From assembly GCA_028285685.1 (NCBI GenBank), contig JANQOR010000042.1, positions 1 to 64,000 of the forward strand: a stretch of DNA of 64,000 nucleotides, in the 5' to 3' direction. Every line of letters begins with the position of its first letter. The first letter of the stretch is position 1. The notes beneath the pieces were generated by a model. It had not been told where the DNA came from and did no database searches. It saw only the letters and a list, made by a program, of their open reading frames with translations. Below are positions 1-9,300 of the stretch, piece by piece. Both the position numbers and the translations under genes were made by a program. Source of the stretch: Cyclobacteriaceae bacterium. Its GTDB lineage: Bacteria; Bacteroidota; Bacteroidia; Cytophagales; Cyclobacteriaceae.

Positions 1-333
1 ACCCTTGCCGATGGTTTTCATAGTAAGGCTATAAACTTCATCTTGCAAAACGTCAAATTCCAAAAACGCTGGGATATTATTATATGAATATACACCGCTG
101 GCTGTCAAACCATTTTCAAAGTACACCTGACCTGTGTTGTACAGTTCAATGTAGAGATAGTCAAAGGAGTTGTCGTCGTTCGCGATCCTTCCAAGATCAA
201 CATCACCTGTCTTGATCTTGCTCAAGTCAACCGTCGCTTGGACCGCGATTGGTTGTAAAACCAGCTCGTTAGATTGTTTGCATGCCATCATGGAAATCAG
301 CAGAATGACATGCCATTGAGTTTTATTTTTCAT
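1..333 (-). CDS. Putative lipoprotein, 3' end outside window
   Basis: An open frame of 111 codons begins at an ATG on the minus strand (331-333) and runs without a stop off the left edge, so the C-terminus is missing. The N-terminus has a short hydrophobic stretch ending ISMMAC at residue 18, which fits a lipoprotein signal and lipid-modified cysteine. The rest reads as a secreted beta-rich domain (aromatic and Asp/Asn-rich, VYFENGL, YIELYN). I do not recognise a family. It is divergent from the membrane-protein gene that follows. Envelope location is inferred from the signal only. Confidence 0.6.
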   Translation of the reverse strand, partial: MKNKTQWHVILLISMMACKQSNELVLQPIAVQATVDLSKIKTGDVDLGRIANDDNSFDYLYIELYNTGQVYFENGLTASGVYSYNNIPAFLEFDVLQDEVYSLTMKTIGKG

Positions 334-554
334 AACTTAATATTTTGTATAATTACAATATTTTTTTGCACTTAAATATGACAACTTACTAGTTTATAAA
401 GCTGGATTCACCATCTACAGCGGGTATACAGGTCAAAAAATAAAATCGCGGAACGTGATCGAATCGACAAACATTTGGGGTGGAGGCCACAACCTGATTG
501 TTACAGAGTAAGTGAAAATGACGCATTCGCCACCACACCGTAAATTAGAGGACA
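334..554. other. Intergenic region with an open, startless coding-like stretch
   Basis: This gap separates two divergent genes and should carry both promoters. Within it, plus-strand positions 353-511 form 52 in-frame sense codons ending in TAA. The translation near the end (GYTGQKIKSRNVIES, then NIWGGGHNLIVTE) looks protein-like, but there is no ATG and the only GTG is late. It could be a remnant of a lost gene or chance. The following gene has AGAGGA just upstream of its ATG at 555. Confidence 0.25.
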
Positions 555-2093
555 ATGAACGATGTTGTGAAAGTGCTTTCACTGGTGACCATCATTTTCA
601 TCAGTCAATTCATGCCAATAGTGGAATACAACGAGATGGACGTAATTCCATACGGTTATGCTCTTTTCAACCCAGACTGGCTAAGCTCTGACTGGTATCT
701 GAACCTTGAGATCCTGTACCGATTTCCTTTCGGGTATATTTCTGGATTTTTTGTGGCGTTGTTTGGCTTCATCCCAACCATTTTTTATGGAAGAATCATT
801 TCATACATCTTCTTCTCGTATGCCTGTTTAAGTCTTATAAAAACCACAAAAACTAATTTCGTCCTTGGGTGTGTGTGGCTGATGGTTTTCCTAACGTTCT
901 TTCCAAATGGAATGTATTCAGGCGAATGGATCATCGGCGGATTGGAGACCAAAGTATTTGCGTACTCATTCGCGTTGCTGGCTCTTCGTGCGGCTTTAGA
1001 AAAGAAGTACGGACCCACCTTTTTGTACTCCGGTATCTCATTATCACTTCATTTACTTATTGGTGGTTACCATCTAATGTGTCTTTTTGCTGTTTTGCGC
1101 CTACAGGCTGCTCTTGACAGCCAAGTGATCCGAGACATGCTGAACAAGAGCTATCTCTTTCTCATCGGTGGCTTTTGGGGAATTATTGGAATCTCATCGT
1201 ACTTATTCAATCCGGTATCTCAGGAGATAAGCAAATTAGCCTGGGATGTATATGTCCAAGTTCGTGTTCCTTATCACGTTCTTCCTAAGCTGTATTTCGA
1301 AGCACTGGTCGTTCCGTTTTTATTTTCATTTTTTAACCTGGTCACAGTTTTTTATATAAAAAAAGAGGAGCTGAAATACTTATCGTCGTACATACTTGTA
1401 GCTACAGCCATTTCTGGTTTAGGTGTCCTTATCTATTGGTTTGGAGATCAGGCTTTGCTTAGGTACTACTTTTTTCGATTCAATGATGCCATTCAACCGC
1501 TTTTAACGATCCTGATTTTAGCATCACTAGGAACAGATAAACTCGAGCAACTTGGAAGAATATTAAAAATTCCTGAAAGGCTCAACGTGAGGTTGCCAGC
1601 TATATTGTTGTTGGGAATTACCGTCTTTTTTGTCATAAAGAAGGTGCCAAATATCCAAAAACTGATGAGTACAGATTCCTATAAGATTTCGGAAATCCAG
1701 AAAAGAAGTTCCGTCGATTTTGAAATGTCAGAATGGATCAACTCAAATACACCTGCCACTTCTGTTTTTATTGTGCCGATTGACTGGGAAACTTTCTACA
1801 TGGAAGCAGAAAGACCCCTTTTTGTTTCATGGAAGCATGCTCCACAAAGGGCTCACGATCTTGTGGAATGGTACAAGCGAATTCAATTGCTTAACAAAGG
1901 TGAAGATTTGATGAGTAAGAACATTGATCATAGGAAGGTGGTAGCTCGCAATTACAAAAAACTCACAGATGTTGAAATTGTAAACATCAAGGAACAGTAT
2001 CCGGAAGTATCCCATGTGATTCTCCCATCGGAGATCTCATTGGAATTTGAAGAGATTTTCAGAACGACGAATTTCATCTTGTACAAACTGTAG
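555..2093 (+). CDS. Polytopic membrane protein with soluble C-terminal domain, function unknown
   Basis: 512 residues with roughly ten hydrophobic segments between residues 5 and 370, followed by a soluble tail of about 130 residues. The layout (early WLSSDWYLN and RFPFGY motifs, then a tail with EWINSNTP and ERPLFVSWK) recalls uncharacterised bacterial inner-membrane families such as DUF6798; that match is from memory and needs a profile search. Glycosyltransferase-C-like enzymes share this overall shape, but I see no convincing acidic catalytic motif. The start is ATG with AGAGGA upstream. It stands alone and is followed by a hairpin and a convergent gene. Confidence 0.6.
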   Translation: MNDVVKVLSLVTIIFISQFMPIVEYNEMDVIPYGYALFNPDWLSSDWYLNLEILYRFPFGYISGFFVALFGFIPTIFYGRIISYIFFSYACLSLIKTTKTNFVLGCVWLMVFLTFFPNGMYSGEWIIGGLETKVFAYSFALLALRAALEKKYGPTFLYSGISLSLHLLIGGYHLMCLFAVLRLQAALDSQVIRDMLNKSYLFLIGGFWGIIGISSYLFNPVSQEISKLAWDVYVQVRVPYHVLPKLYFEALVVPFLFSFFNLVTVFYIKKEELKYLSSYILVATAISGLGVLIYWFGDQALLRYYFFRFNDAIQPLLTILILASLGTDKLEQLGRILKIPERLNVRLPAILLLGITVFFVIKKVPNIQKLMSTDSYKISEIQKRSSVDFEMSEWINSNTPATSVFIVPIDWETFYMEAERPLFVSWKHAPQRAHDLVEWYKRIQLLNKGEDLMSKNIDHRKVVARNYKKLTDVEIVNIKEQYPEVSHVILPSEISLEFEEIFRTTNFILYKL

Positions 2094-2103
2094 AAAAAGT
2101 AAT

Positions 2104-2127
2104 CCCCTGCTCGACCAAAAGCAGGGG
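2104..2127. terminator. Hairpin between convergent genes, likely bidirectional terminator
   Basis: CCCCTGC and GCAGGGG form a perfect 7-bp GC-rich stem around a 10-nt loop, 10 bases after the stop at 2093 and before the convergent PspC gene. There is no strong T-tract on the plus side. On the minus side the hairpin is followed a few bases later by a run of five Ts. Confidence 0.45.
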
Positions 2128-2227
2128 AAACCAAAACCTAAATGACTATGTGATAGCCACTTAAAAAAATGGAGTCAGTTGTTGCTGACTTCCATTGACC
2201 AAATTGATCCTTCTTACATTGAGTTAA

Positions 2228-4675
2228 CTAATCCTTTTTAATTGAGCTTAATCCACTACTACTAGATGAAACGATTGGGTTACCTCGATATCTTATAGTG
2301 CTAGCACCTGTTGCATTTGCTTCCAAGTCTTTATTGGCACTGACTTTGACAGTTGATGCGCCCAGCGCTCTTACGTCAACATCATCAACGTCAAAATTGA
2401 AGGCACTCAAGTTTGATGCGCCTATCACATCTGCCTCCAGATTTTCAGAATTTCCGATCAGAGTCAACTCTGAGGCTCCGGTCAAATCCACATAGGTGTA
2501 TTCAGAGGAAATATCAGCAAATACATCTGATGCACCTTCGATACGAAAACTTATTTCATCATCATCAAATCCAGTAACGTCACCTTCGCACGCACCCGCC
2601 ACCATCAGGTGATCCAGTTCTGGCATTACAATGAAAACTTTTATTCGCCTCTTCCAATTTTTGTCCTTCCACCATTTCCAATTGGTTCGGTACTCGATTC
2701 TTAGTTCATCACCTCTCTTCTCAACTTTTACTTTTCGAAGATCATCTTCATCGCCTTCCAGATTTATTGAATAGTTATCACCCTGTGTTATTTCAAAGTC
2801 GAAGAGTGAGATCAATCGAACCTCATCAAAATTCGAGAATCGATATGATTCAGAGTCATATCCACTACGGCTGTTTCTGAACCGGTAGGATGAATTACCG
2901 GACCGGTTTTCCGCGCAAGTCAGACACCTAATTCCACCTCGTTCAAACACCCAATCATTCCCTTCCATTTGATAAGATCTGTACCCATTAAGATGAAGTG
3001 TATTGATCAGAATCTCTTCCAGGTCTTCATCCATTCGGAAGACCTTGCCGTATGGCAGGTAAAAAGTCGCATTTACATTCTGGAATCGGAATTTAGCTCC
3101 TTCATCGAATGTCAGATCGGAGTCGAATAATATGTCATCTCCATCCTGGGTCACATTATACGTGATTGCTTTGGCATTTTCCTTAGCTTCAGCACGTGTA
3201 GAACCTCTAGACTCAATCCTAAGATCCAACAAATACACACTGTCTTCGTGACCTCTCAATCGCAAATCAATCGCCTGATATCTGTAGTCGTAGTCCAGAT
3301 CGTACAGCAGGTCGTTAAGCCTCAGGGTTGGGGTAGCCTCGGTAACCTGGTATTCCCGTTCTTCTTTGTAATCTCCTTCGGCTGTAAATTCTCTAACCAT
3401 CATTGGGATAGTGAAGGCAAGTCCGATCATTCCCAGGATCCAAAGGGCGAACATGGTCCAGCCCACAAAGGCCTTGGTAACTGCCCGTCGCATAATAATC
3501 GTTAGTCCCAGAAGGGCGATTCCAAGAGACGGAACCATTGTAACGATATAAGCGGATATGATCGAGACGGTACTGAATGAATTTGCCACATACTGGACTG
3601 GAAATTCACCAAAGTGAACCATTCCCTCCATGGCTCCACCTATTCCCAGGAGGACAGCAAGCGTGATCGAGAATGAGATCATACAAACAAAGCCGAGGAA
3701 AACGAAGAATATTCCGACTGCTACACGTAGGGCTTCGACTGTAAATCTTAAGAGCGGCCCTAAAACCTCGCCCAAAGCCTTGACAATGATTGCTATCAGT
3801 CTGAAAGGGAAGAGCAATATTTTGACAAAAATGTTTTCTTCACCATCCTCCACTTTCAAGCTTTTTTTCACATTTTCTTCAATGTTTGTAATTGTCACAG
3901 GCTCGCCCTGCATTTGCATCTTCTCAGTAATGGACCTTGCCTCAGGTGTTATAATCCACAGGATGATATAGGCGATAAGACCAGCTCCACCCAGGAATAT
4001 TGATATGACGAAGAGTATTCGTACGAGCACGATATCTACCCCGAAGTAGGAGGCTATTCCGCTGCTAACACCACCTAATACTCGATCTTCGGTGTCCCGA
4101 TAAAGCTTTTTGATCGTTTTGTCTTCCTCCAGCTTATCGCTGGAAGGTACGGCAATCCACAGAACAATGTAGGTGATGAGTACAAAGCCTCCCAGGAACC
4201 ACAGGATTAGGGTGGCGATTAGAATAAGACGCACCCATATCGGATCGATTCCAAAGTAATGTGCAAGTCCAGAGGCGACACCTCCAAGTACTCTCCTCTT
4301 CGAATCTCTATAGAACTTTCTCTCTTGCGGTTGACCTTCAGTCTTTTTCGCTCCCTCATCTTCCTTTTCAGTACTTTCTGTCTTGGGTTCTTCTACTGGT
4401 TCTGTCTCAATTTCTGCATCGAAATCCTTCGTGGTTCCCATGATACTAACCAAGTCGTTTACATCTTCCTGGTTGATCACCTGTTTTCCCTCGTCAAGTC
4501 TCCCTAGAAAGATTTCCGCTATTCTGCCCTCAATGTCTTCTATGATCTCTTTGCTGTCCTCGAAAGAAGAAAAATATTTATTGACGGAATCCAGGTAGTT
4601 TTTCAGCTTCTCGTAACCATCTTCCTCAATGTGGAAAATGATGCCACCAATGTTTATACTTATATTCTTCTTCAT
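2228..4675 (-). CDS. PspC-domain membrane protein with C-terminal adhesin-like beta domain
   Basis: 815 residues. An N-terminal cytoplasmic region of about 110 residues is followed by two tandem PspC domains (about 119-178 and 188-245), each with the YRD..RVLGGV.SG....YFG pattern and a transmembrane hairpin. Further hydrophobic segments lie around 280-430. The C-terminal 200 residues are a repetitive beta-solenoid-like domain of the DUF2807/head GIN type (FRIEGASDVFADI, DLTGASELTL, VIGASNLSA, RALGASTVKVS). PspC proteins sense or answer envelope stress; in Bacteroidota this fusion is commonly paired with a PadR repressor. Here the start overlaps the PadR stop by four bases (ATGA), so the two are translationally coupled. 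Confidence 0.88.
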   Translation of the reverse strand: MKKNISINIGGIIFHIEEDGYEKLKNYLDSVNKYFSSFEDSKEIIEDIEGRIAEIFLGRLDEGKQVINQEDVNDLVSIMGTTKDFDAEIETEPVEEPKTESTEKEDEGAKKTEGQPQERKFYRDSKRRVLGGVASGLAHYFGIDPIWVRLILIATLILWFLGGFVLITYIVLWIAVPSSDKLEEDKTIKKLYRDTEDRVLGGVSSGIASYFGVDIVLVRILFVISIFLGGAGLIAYIILWIITPEARSITEKMQMQGEPVTITNIEENVKKSLKVEDGEENIFVKILLFPFRLIAIIVKALGEVLGPLLRFTVEALRVAVGIFFVFLGFVCMISFSITLAVLLGIGGAMEGMVHFGEFPVQYVANSFSTVSIISAYIVTMVPSLGIALLGLTIIMRRAVTKAFVGWTMFALWILGMIGLAFTIPMMVREFTAEGDYKEEREYQVTEATPTLRLNDLLYDLDYDYRYQAIDLRLRGHEDSVYLLDLRIESRGSTRAEAKENAKAITYNVTQDGDDILFDSDLTFDEGAKFRFQNVNATFYLPYGKVFRMDEDLEEILINTLHLNGYRSYQMEGNDWVFERGGIRCLTCAENRSGNSSYRFRNSRSGYDSESYRFSNFDEVRLISLFDFEITQGDNYSINLEGDEDDLRKVKVEKRGDELRIEYRTNWKWWKDKNWKRRIKVFIVMPELDHLMVAGACEGDVTGFDDDEISFRIEGASDVFADISSEYTYVDLTGASELTLIGNSENLEADVIGASNLSAFNFDVDDVDVRALGASTVKVSANKDLEANATGASTIRYRGNPIVSSSSSGLSSIKKD

Positions 4676-5022
4676 GATTTCTTACTTGCTTTTTTTCTGT
4701 TCGCGATGATTTTTTTGGTCGATGATACTAACTCATCCCAGGTTTGGTCGAGCCCTCCGAGAAAATTGGCCCCCTCATCAGTAAGTGTGTAATACTTTCT
4801 TGGTGGTCCGGAACTCGACTCCACCCATTTGTAGTCAACCAATCCGGATTTTCGTAAGCGAGTCAAAAGTGGATAAAGGGTTCCCTCCACAACCATAATT
4901 TTAGCTGAGGTCAATTCCTCCAGCATATCCGAGGCATAGACCTCACCTCTGGCTATTATGTGCATAATGCAAAATTCCAGGATTCCCTTTCTCATTTGCA
5001 CTTGTGTATTTTCTATGTTCAT
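4672..5022 (-). CDS. PadR-family transcriptional regulator
   Basis: 116 residues with the PadR winged-helix pattern: LEFCIMHIIARGEVYASDMLEEL, then the EGTLYPLLTRLRKSGLV recognition region and the wing with SSGPPRKYYTLTDEG. The length is typical of the short PadR-like class. It is the first gene of a two-gene unit with the PspC protein, with overlapping ATGA, so it most likely controls its own operon. An inverted repeat at 5095-5115 in its promoter region is a candidate operator. The inducing signal is unknown. Confidence 0.92.
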   Translation of the reverse strand: MNIENTQVQMRKGILEFCIMHIIARGEVYASDMLEELTSAKIMVVEGTLYPLLTRLRKSGLVDYKWVESSSGPPRKYYTLTDEGANFLGGLDQTWDELVSSTKKIIANRKKASKKS

Positions 5023-5094
5023 CTCAAAAACCTTTACCTTTATTGACGCTTACCATTACTTACTTCAGTCGCTTTTGGTTGTGTATACGTAAAG

Positions 5095-5115
5095 GTACTT
5101 GGCATGGCCAAGTAC
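5095..5115. promoter_or_regulatory. Perfect inverted repeat upstream of the PadR-pspC operon, candidate operator
   Basis: The arms GTACTTGGC and GCCAAGTAC are exact reverse complements separated by ATG. The site lies 73 bases upstream of the PadR start codon, in the AT-rich gap shared with the divergent porV2 gene, so it could act on either side. Symmetry of this size suits a dimeric winged-helix regulator. Binding is inferred. Confidence 0.45.
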
Positions 5116-5289
5116 TTAGCAAAAAAATATACATTCACTTCAATATTCTTTATATAATTATATTTTTAATTGAATTAATTATATTCATACTATTTCCGGA
5201 ACTTTGTCGTAGAATTGATATACTTCATAGAATGGGATAATAAATCGTAGCTAGGTGTAGCTATCTTGCCCACGGTTTTCTTGGTTGAA

Positions 5290-6384
5290 ATGAAGCTAAT
5301 ATTTTTTGTACTTTTTGTTTCGTTATTCTGTTTTGGTCAGGCCCAAGATGATGGTTCAAGTCGTGACTCGACACCGAAGTACAGCAATGAATTTCTTAAT
5401 ATTGGAGTAAGTGCCAGATCGTTTGGAATGGGGTTCACAGCAGTGTCATTTGTTGATGACGTGACTTCTGGTTTTTGGAATCCGGCAGGTTTGAATAAGC
5501 TGGATGTGGATCACCAATTATTTCTAATGCATTCATCATACTTTGGTGGCCTTGCCAATTACGATTACGCTGCAATTGCAACCTCGATTGATGAGAATAG
5601 TAAAATTGGACTGTCGATTATAAGATTTTCCGTCGATAAGATCCCTGATACGCGTTTCCTAATTGATGCGAATGGAGCTATTCGTTACGAAAACATCGAA
5701 TTCTTTGCTTCTGCTGACTATGGGTTTCTGTTGTCATATGCTAGGAAGTTGGACCTCTTGGGAGGTATTGATGCAGGTGGGAATCTAAAGATCATTCATC
5801 GCACGGTCGGTCCTTTTTCGAAGGCATGGGGTTTTGGTTTTGATTTTGGAGTACAAAAGGATCTTTCCAAATGGCAGTTTGGCTTGGTTGCCCGAGATGC
5901 ACTTGGCACATTCAATGCCTGGACACACAACACGGAGGAAGTAGAAGATGTGTATGCCCTGACTGGAAATGACATTCCAATAAACTCACTTGAAATTACG
6001 CTACCTAGACTTGTTGCTGGACTCTCACGTACGTTTTCCATTACGGAGAATTTTGGGATTCTGCCATCTGCAGATTTTGAGCTGACTTTTGATGGAAAGA
6101 GAAATACGTTGATCCGTACGGATTTTCTGTCAATAGATCCGAGGTTTGGAATGGAACTGGATTTCAAGCAGATAGCTTTTTTCAGACTTGGGATAAACCA
6201 ATTTCAGCAGGTCAAGGATTTTGATGGCTCTAAGTCATGGACTTATCAACCAAATTTTGGGCTTGGCTTGAGGATAAAACAGTTAGCGATCGACTATGCG
6301 CTCACCGATATTGGTGATCTAGCTCCTGGTCTATTTTCTCATGTTTTCTCTATTAAAGTTGACTTCAATGAGGAAAATGACTAG
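5290..6384 (+). CDS. porV2: PorV/PorQ-family outer-membrane barrel, PorV2-like type IX secretion protein
   Basis: 364 residues from the ATG at 5290; an upstream in-frame TTG at 5266 is less likely because the signal peptide (MKLIFFVLFVSLFCFGQAQ) starts at 5290. The mature N-terminus has the family signature FLNIGVSARSFGMGFTAVSFVDD followed by SGFWNPAGL, seen in PorV/PorQ/FadL-like barrels. The remainder alternates as beta strands. PorV binds T9SS cargo after outer-membrane translocation and hands it to the PorU sortase. The gene overlaps the PorU-like gene by 17 bases, which supports a joint role. The sequence differs from canonical PorV and fits the paralogous PorV2 type better. Confidence 0.8.
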   Translation: MKLIFFVLFVSLFCFGQAQDDGSSRDSTPKYSNEFLNIGVSARSFGMGFTAVSFVDDVTSGFWNPAGLNKLDVDHQLFLMHSSYFGGLANYDYAAIATSIDENSKIGLSIIRFSVDKIPDTRFLIDANGAIRYENIEFFASADYGFLLSYARKLDLLGGIDAGGNLKIIHRTVGPFSKAWGFGFDFGVQKDLSKWQFGLVARDALGTFNAWTHNTEEVEDVYALTGNDIPINSLEITLPRLVAGLSRTFSITENFGILPSADFELTFDGKRNTLIRTDFLSIDPRFGMELDFKQIAFFRLGINQFQQVKDFDGSKSWTYQPNFGLGLRIKQLAIDYALTDIGDLAPGLFSHVFSIKVDFNEEND

Positions 6385-9300
6385 ATACCTAATTATACTT
6401 TTTCTTCTCCTGACTTTTTCCTCAAAAGCTCAATTTGGGATAGAGTGGATTGACTTCAATCAGTCTTACTATAAACTGAAAATCACAGAGACTGATTTCT
6501 ATCGTGTTACGGGAGCAGAATTGCAAGCTGCTGGGTTTCCGCTTTCAAGTGTTTCAGGTAGCAGAGTACAAGTGTTCCACGATGGGGAGGAAATTGCGGT
6601 GAGTAGGAATATAAATCCAGACGGAACACTCAATTATTTGGAGTTTTATGGTGAGGCTATTGACGGAACTCAGGATTCACCTTTGTATGAGGTTGCGGAT
6701 CAGCCACATACTTTTTACAACCTCTTTTCTGACACAACTATTTATTTTCTTACATATGGAAATGAAACAGGGAAACGAATTGAATTTTCGTCAGCGCAGA
6801 ACACTGCTGGCCTAACTCCGGAACCATTCCATTTGTCGGAAGAGCTTTTACTATATACCAGTGACTATGCAGCTGGGATTAGATTTGGTGCTAAGTCCGC
6901 ATTCTCACTCAGCAAATATGATAATGGAGAAGGTTGGACAGGGCCATTACAAGGCAAGGGGTCTTTTACCAATCATGATTTTGTTTTAGAAAATAGGGTA
7001 AGTGGTGAGGCACCAGTCTTGGATTTTGTCCTATCGGGGCGGAATAGTCTAAACCACAATGCCAGGATAAGTGCAGGGCCAAATTCAACAAACCTTGTGG
7101 AGATAGGTTCCACGACTTTCGAGGGTTGGGGCTTCACCTCTGATTCCTATGTTGTTCCTGAGTCCAGCATTGGTGCTGGTGGCGAACTTACTGTCCAGGT
7201 CTTGACGGAGGGGTTCGACGGGGCCACTGACTTTATCTCGGTAGCATATGCTCGTGTTGTGTATGCGCAAAACCTAATTTCCCTTCCTGATGAAAATAAA
7301 ATTTTCACTTTACGTGAATCCGTTGGTGATTCCGCTTATCTGCAGATTAGCTCCAGTGATCCAGCTGGTACCACCGTTTTCGATATTAGTGACCCGGCAA
7401 ATGTGGTAAGAATTGCAACAGGAAACTTTTCTGATAGAGTCGATGCACTGATTCCCGGTACAAATGCTGGTCACAAAGTTCTGGCTGTCACAAGCCCATC
7501 AAATGTTTTAGCCATTGAAGAGACGACAATGACTGAACCTGCAATTGCTGACAAAAACTATCTTATCATAACACACTCCTTGCTACGATCATTGGGTGAT
7601 CCGGTTAACGATTATAAAAACTATAGAGAGTCTGCTCCTGGTGGCAGTCATGCTGTCTCCATCATAAACATTGATGATCTCTATGATCTTTTTAATTATG
7701 GGAATCCTTCTCCTCTGGGGATTAGGAAGTTCCTGCAGTACGCTACGTCGATATCCAACATCGAGTATGTTTTCATAATTGGGAAAGGCTTCACACCAAA
7801 TTCCGATTATTACCGAGGCGATCAGCAGGTGGTCAATATCCCAACATTTGGATTACCTGGCGGCGATTTAATGTTCACCCTTGGCATCGATTCGGATGCG
7901 GACACCCCAGGAATACCAATCGGCCGCCTAAACGCTTTTGAGCCTGGAGACATCACCGCATATTTAAATAAAGTGATTGAAATGGAGGCTCTTCCATTCA
8001 AGGATCTTAATCGCAAAGACTTCATACAATTGAGTGGGGGAAATACACCCGAGGAGCTTGACACTTTTGCAGACAATATCCAACATTTCGCAACAATTCT
8101 TGAAAAGGATTTTATTGGCGGCAGGGCCTTCAATACGGGCAAGGAAACAGGTGAAGCAGTAGAATTCGTTGATGTAACAGGACGGATTAACCAAGGCGTT
8201 GGATATGTAACTTTTTTTGGTCACTCAGGAGGCGGCACAACCGACATTGAAATAGGTCGTGTATCGGACCCTGAGTTTGGATTTGCCAATAAAGGGAAGT
8301 ATCCAATATTTCTGGTAAATGGGTGCAAGGCCGGGGAAATTTTCGGCAGTGGGTTTACATTCGGTGAAGACTGGATGATTACCCCTGATCTCGGTGCGGT
8401 TGGCTTCATAGCCCATGCTGATTTTGCTACCGCCACCACGTTGCGACGGTGGAGCAGTTTGTTTTATGATATTGGATTTGCGGATGATGTATTTATAGGC
8501 GAGTCTGTTGGGAACGTAATAATCGAGGTTTCAAAGAGATATTTGGAACAGTTTGGAAGTTCCAGTTTCAATTTGACGCAAGTGCAACAAATGATCTACG
8601 AAGGAGATCCAGCTTACCGAATTTTTGGAGCTGACGGGCCGGACTATCAGATTGAGGATTCTAGAATTTTTGCTGAGGCTATTGAGGGTTCGGAAATTCT
8701 ATCATCGCAGGATTCATTCAAGATCAATATTGTAGTGAAAAATTTTGGAAGGTCTGTTTTGGACTCTCTGGATGTCCAAATTGATCGAACACTACCAGAT
8801 GGAACATCAATTAGCTACCTTGACAAATTTGAAAGACCGTTGCGACTGGATACCTTGGAATTCTTTATCTCGAACAATCCGACGCAAAATATCACCGGTC
8901 AAAATTTGTTTGACATACGAATCGATCCACAGGATTCTACAGCAGAACTGGATGAAACAAACAACATTGCATTTATAGAATTCCCAATTTTCAGTGGAAA
9001 TACGACGCACCTCTTCCCCAAGAACAATGCCACCGTGAGTTCCAATCTGGTTGAATTTGTATGGCAATCCAGCAATCTTCTCGAGAAGGAAAGGTCTTAC
9101 GATTTGGAATTTGATTCTGAGGAGTCTTTTACTAGCCCTAACAGAAGATCAATCTCAGTGAACGGTGAACTTTTGTTAACTAGTGAATTCGATTTTTCAC
9201 AATTTGGATTGCCCGACAGTTCAGCTATCTATTGGAGAACAAGACTTACCAGCCCAGAAGTCGGTGAGACAAATAATTGGGTTACAACTACGTTTACGAT

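Noticed and set aside
3630-3971. 113-codon plus-strand open frame inside the PspC gene
   Set aside because: It lies wholly antisense to a well-supported PspC-domain protein, has no start context or family match, and reflects codon bias of the real gene.
5796-6167. 123-codon minus-strand frame within porV2
   Set aside because: It is antisense to the barrel gene and its product is Ser/Arg/Pro-rich, as shadows of this kind usually are.
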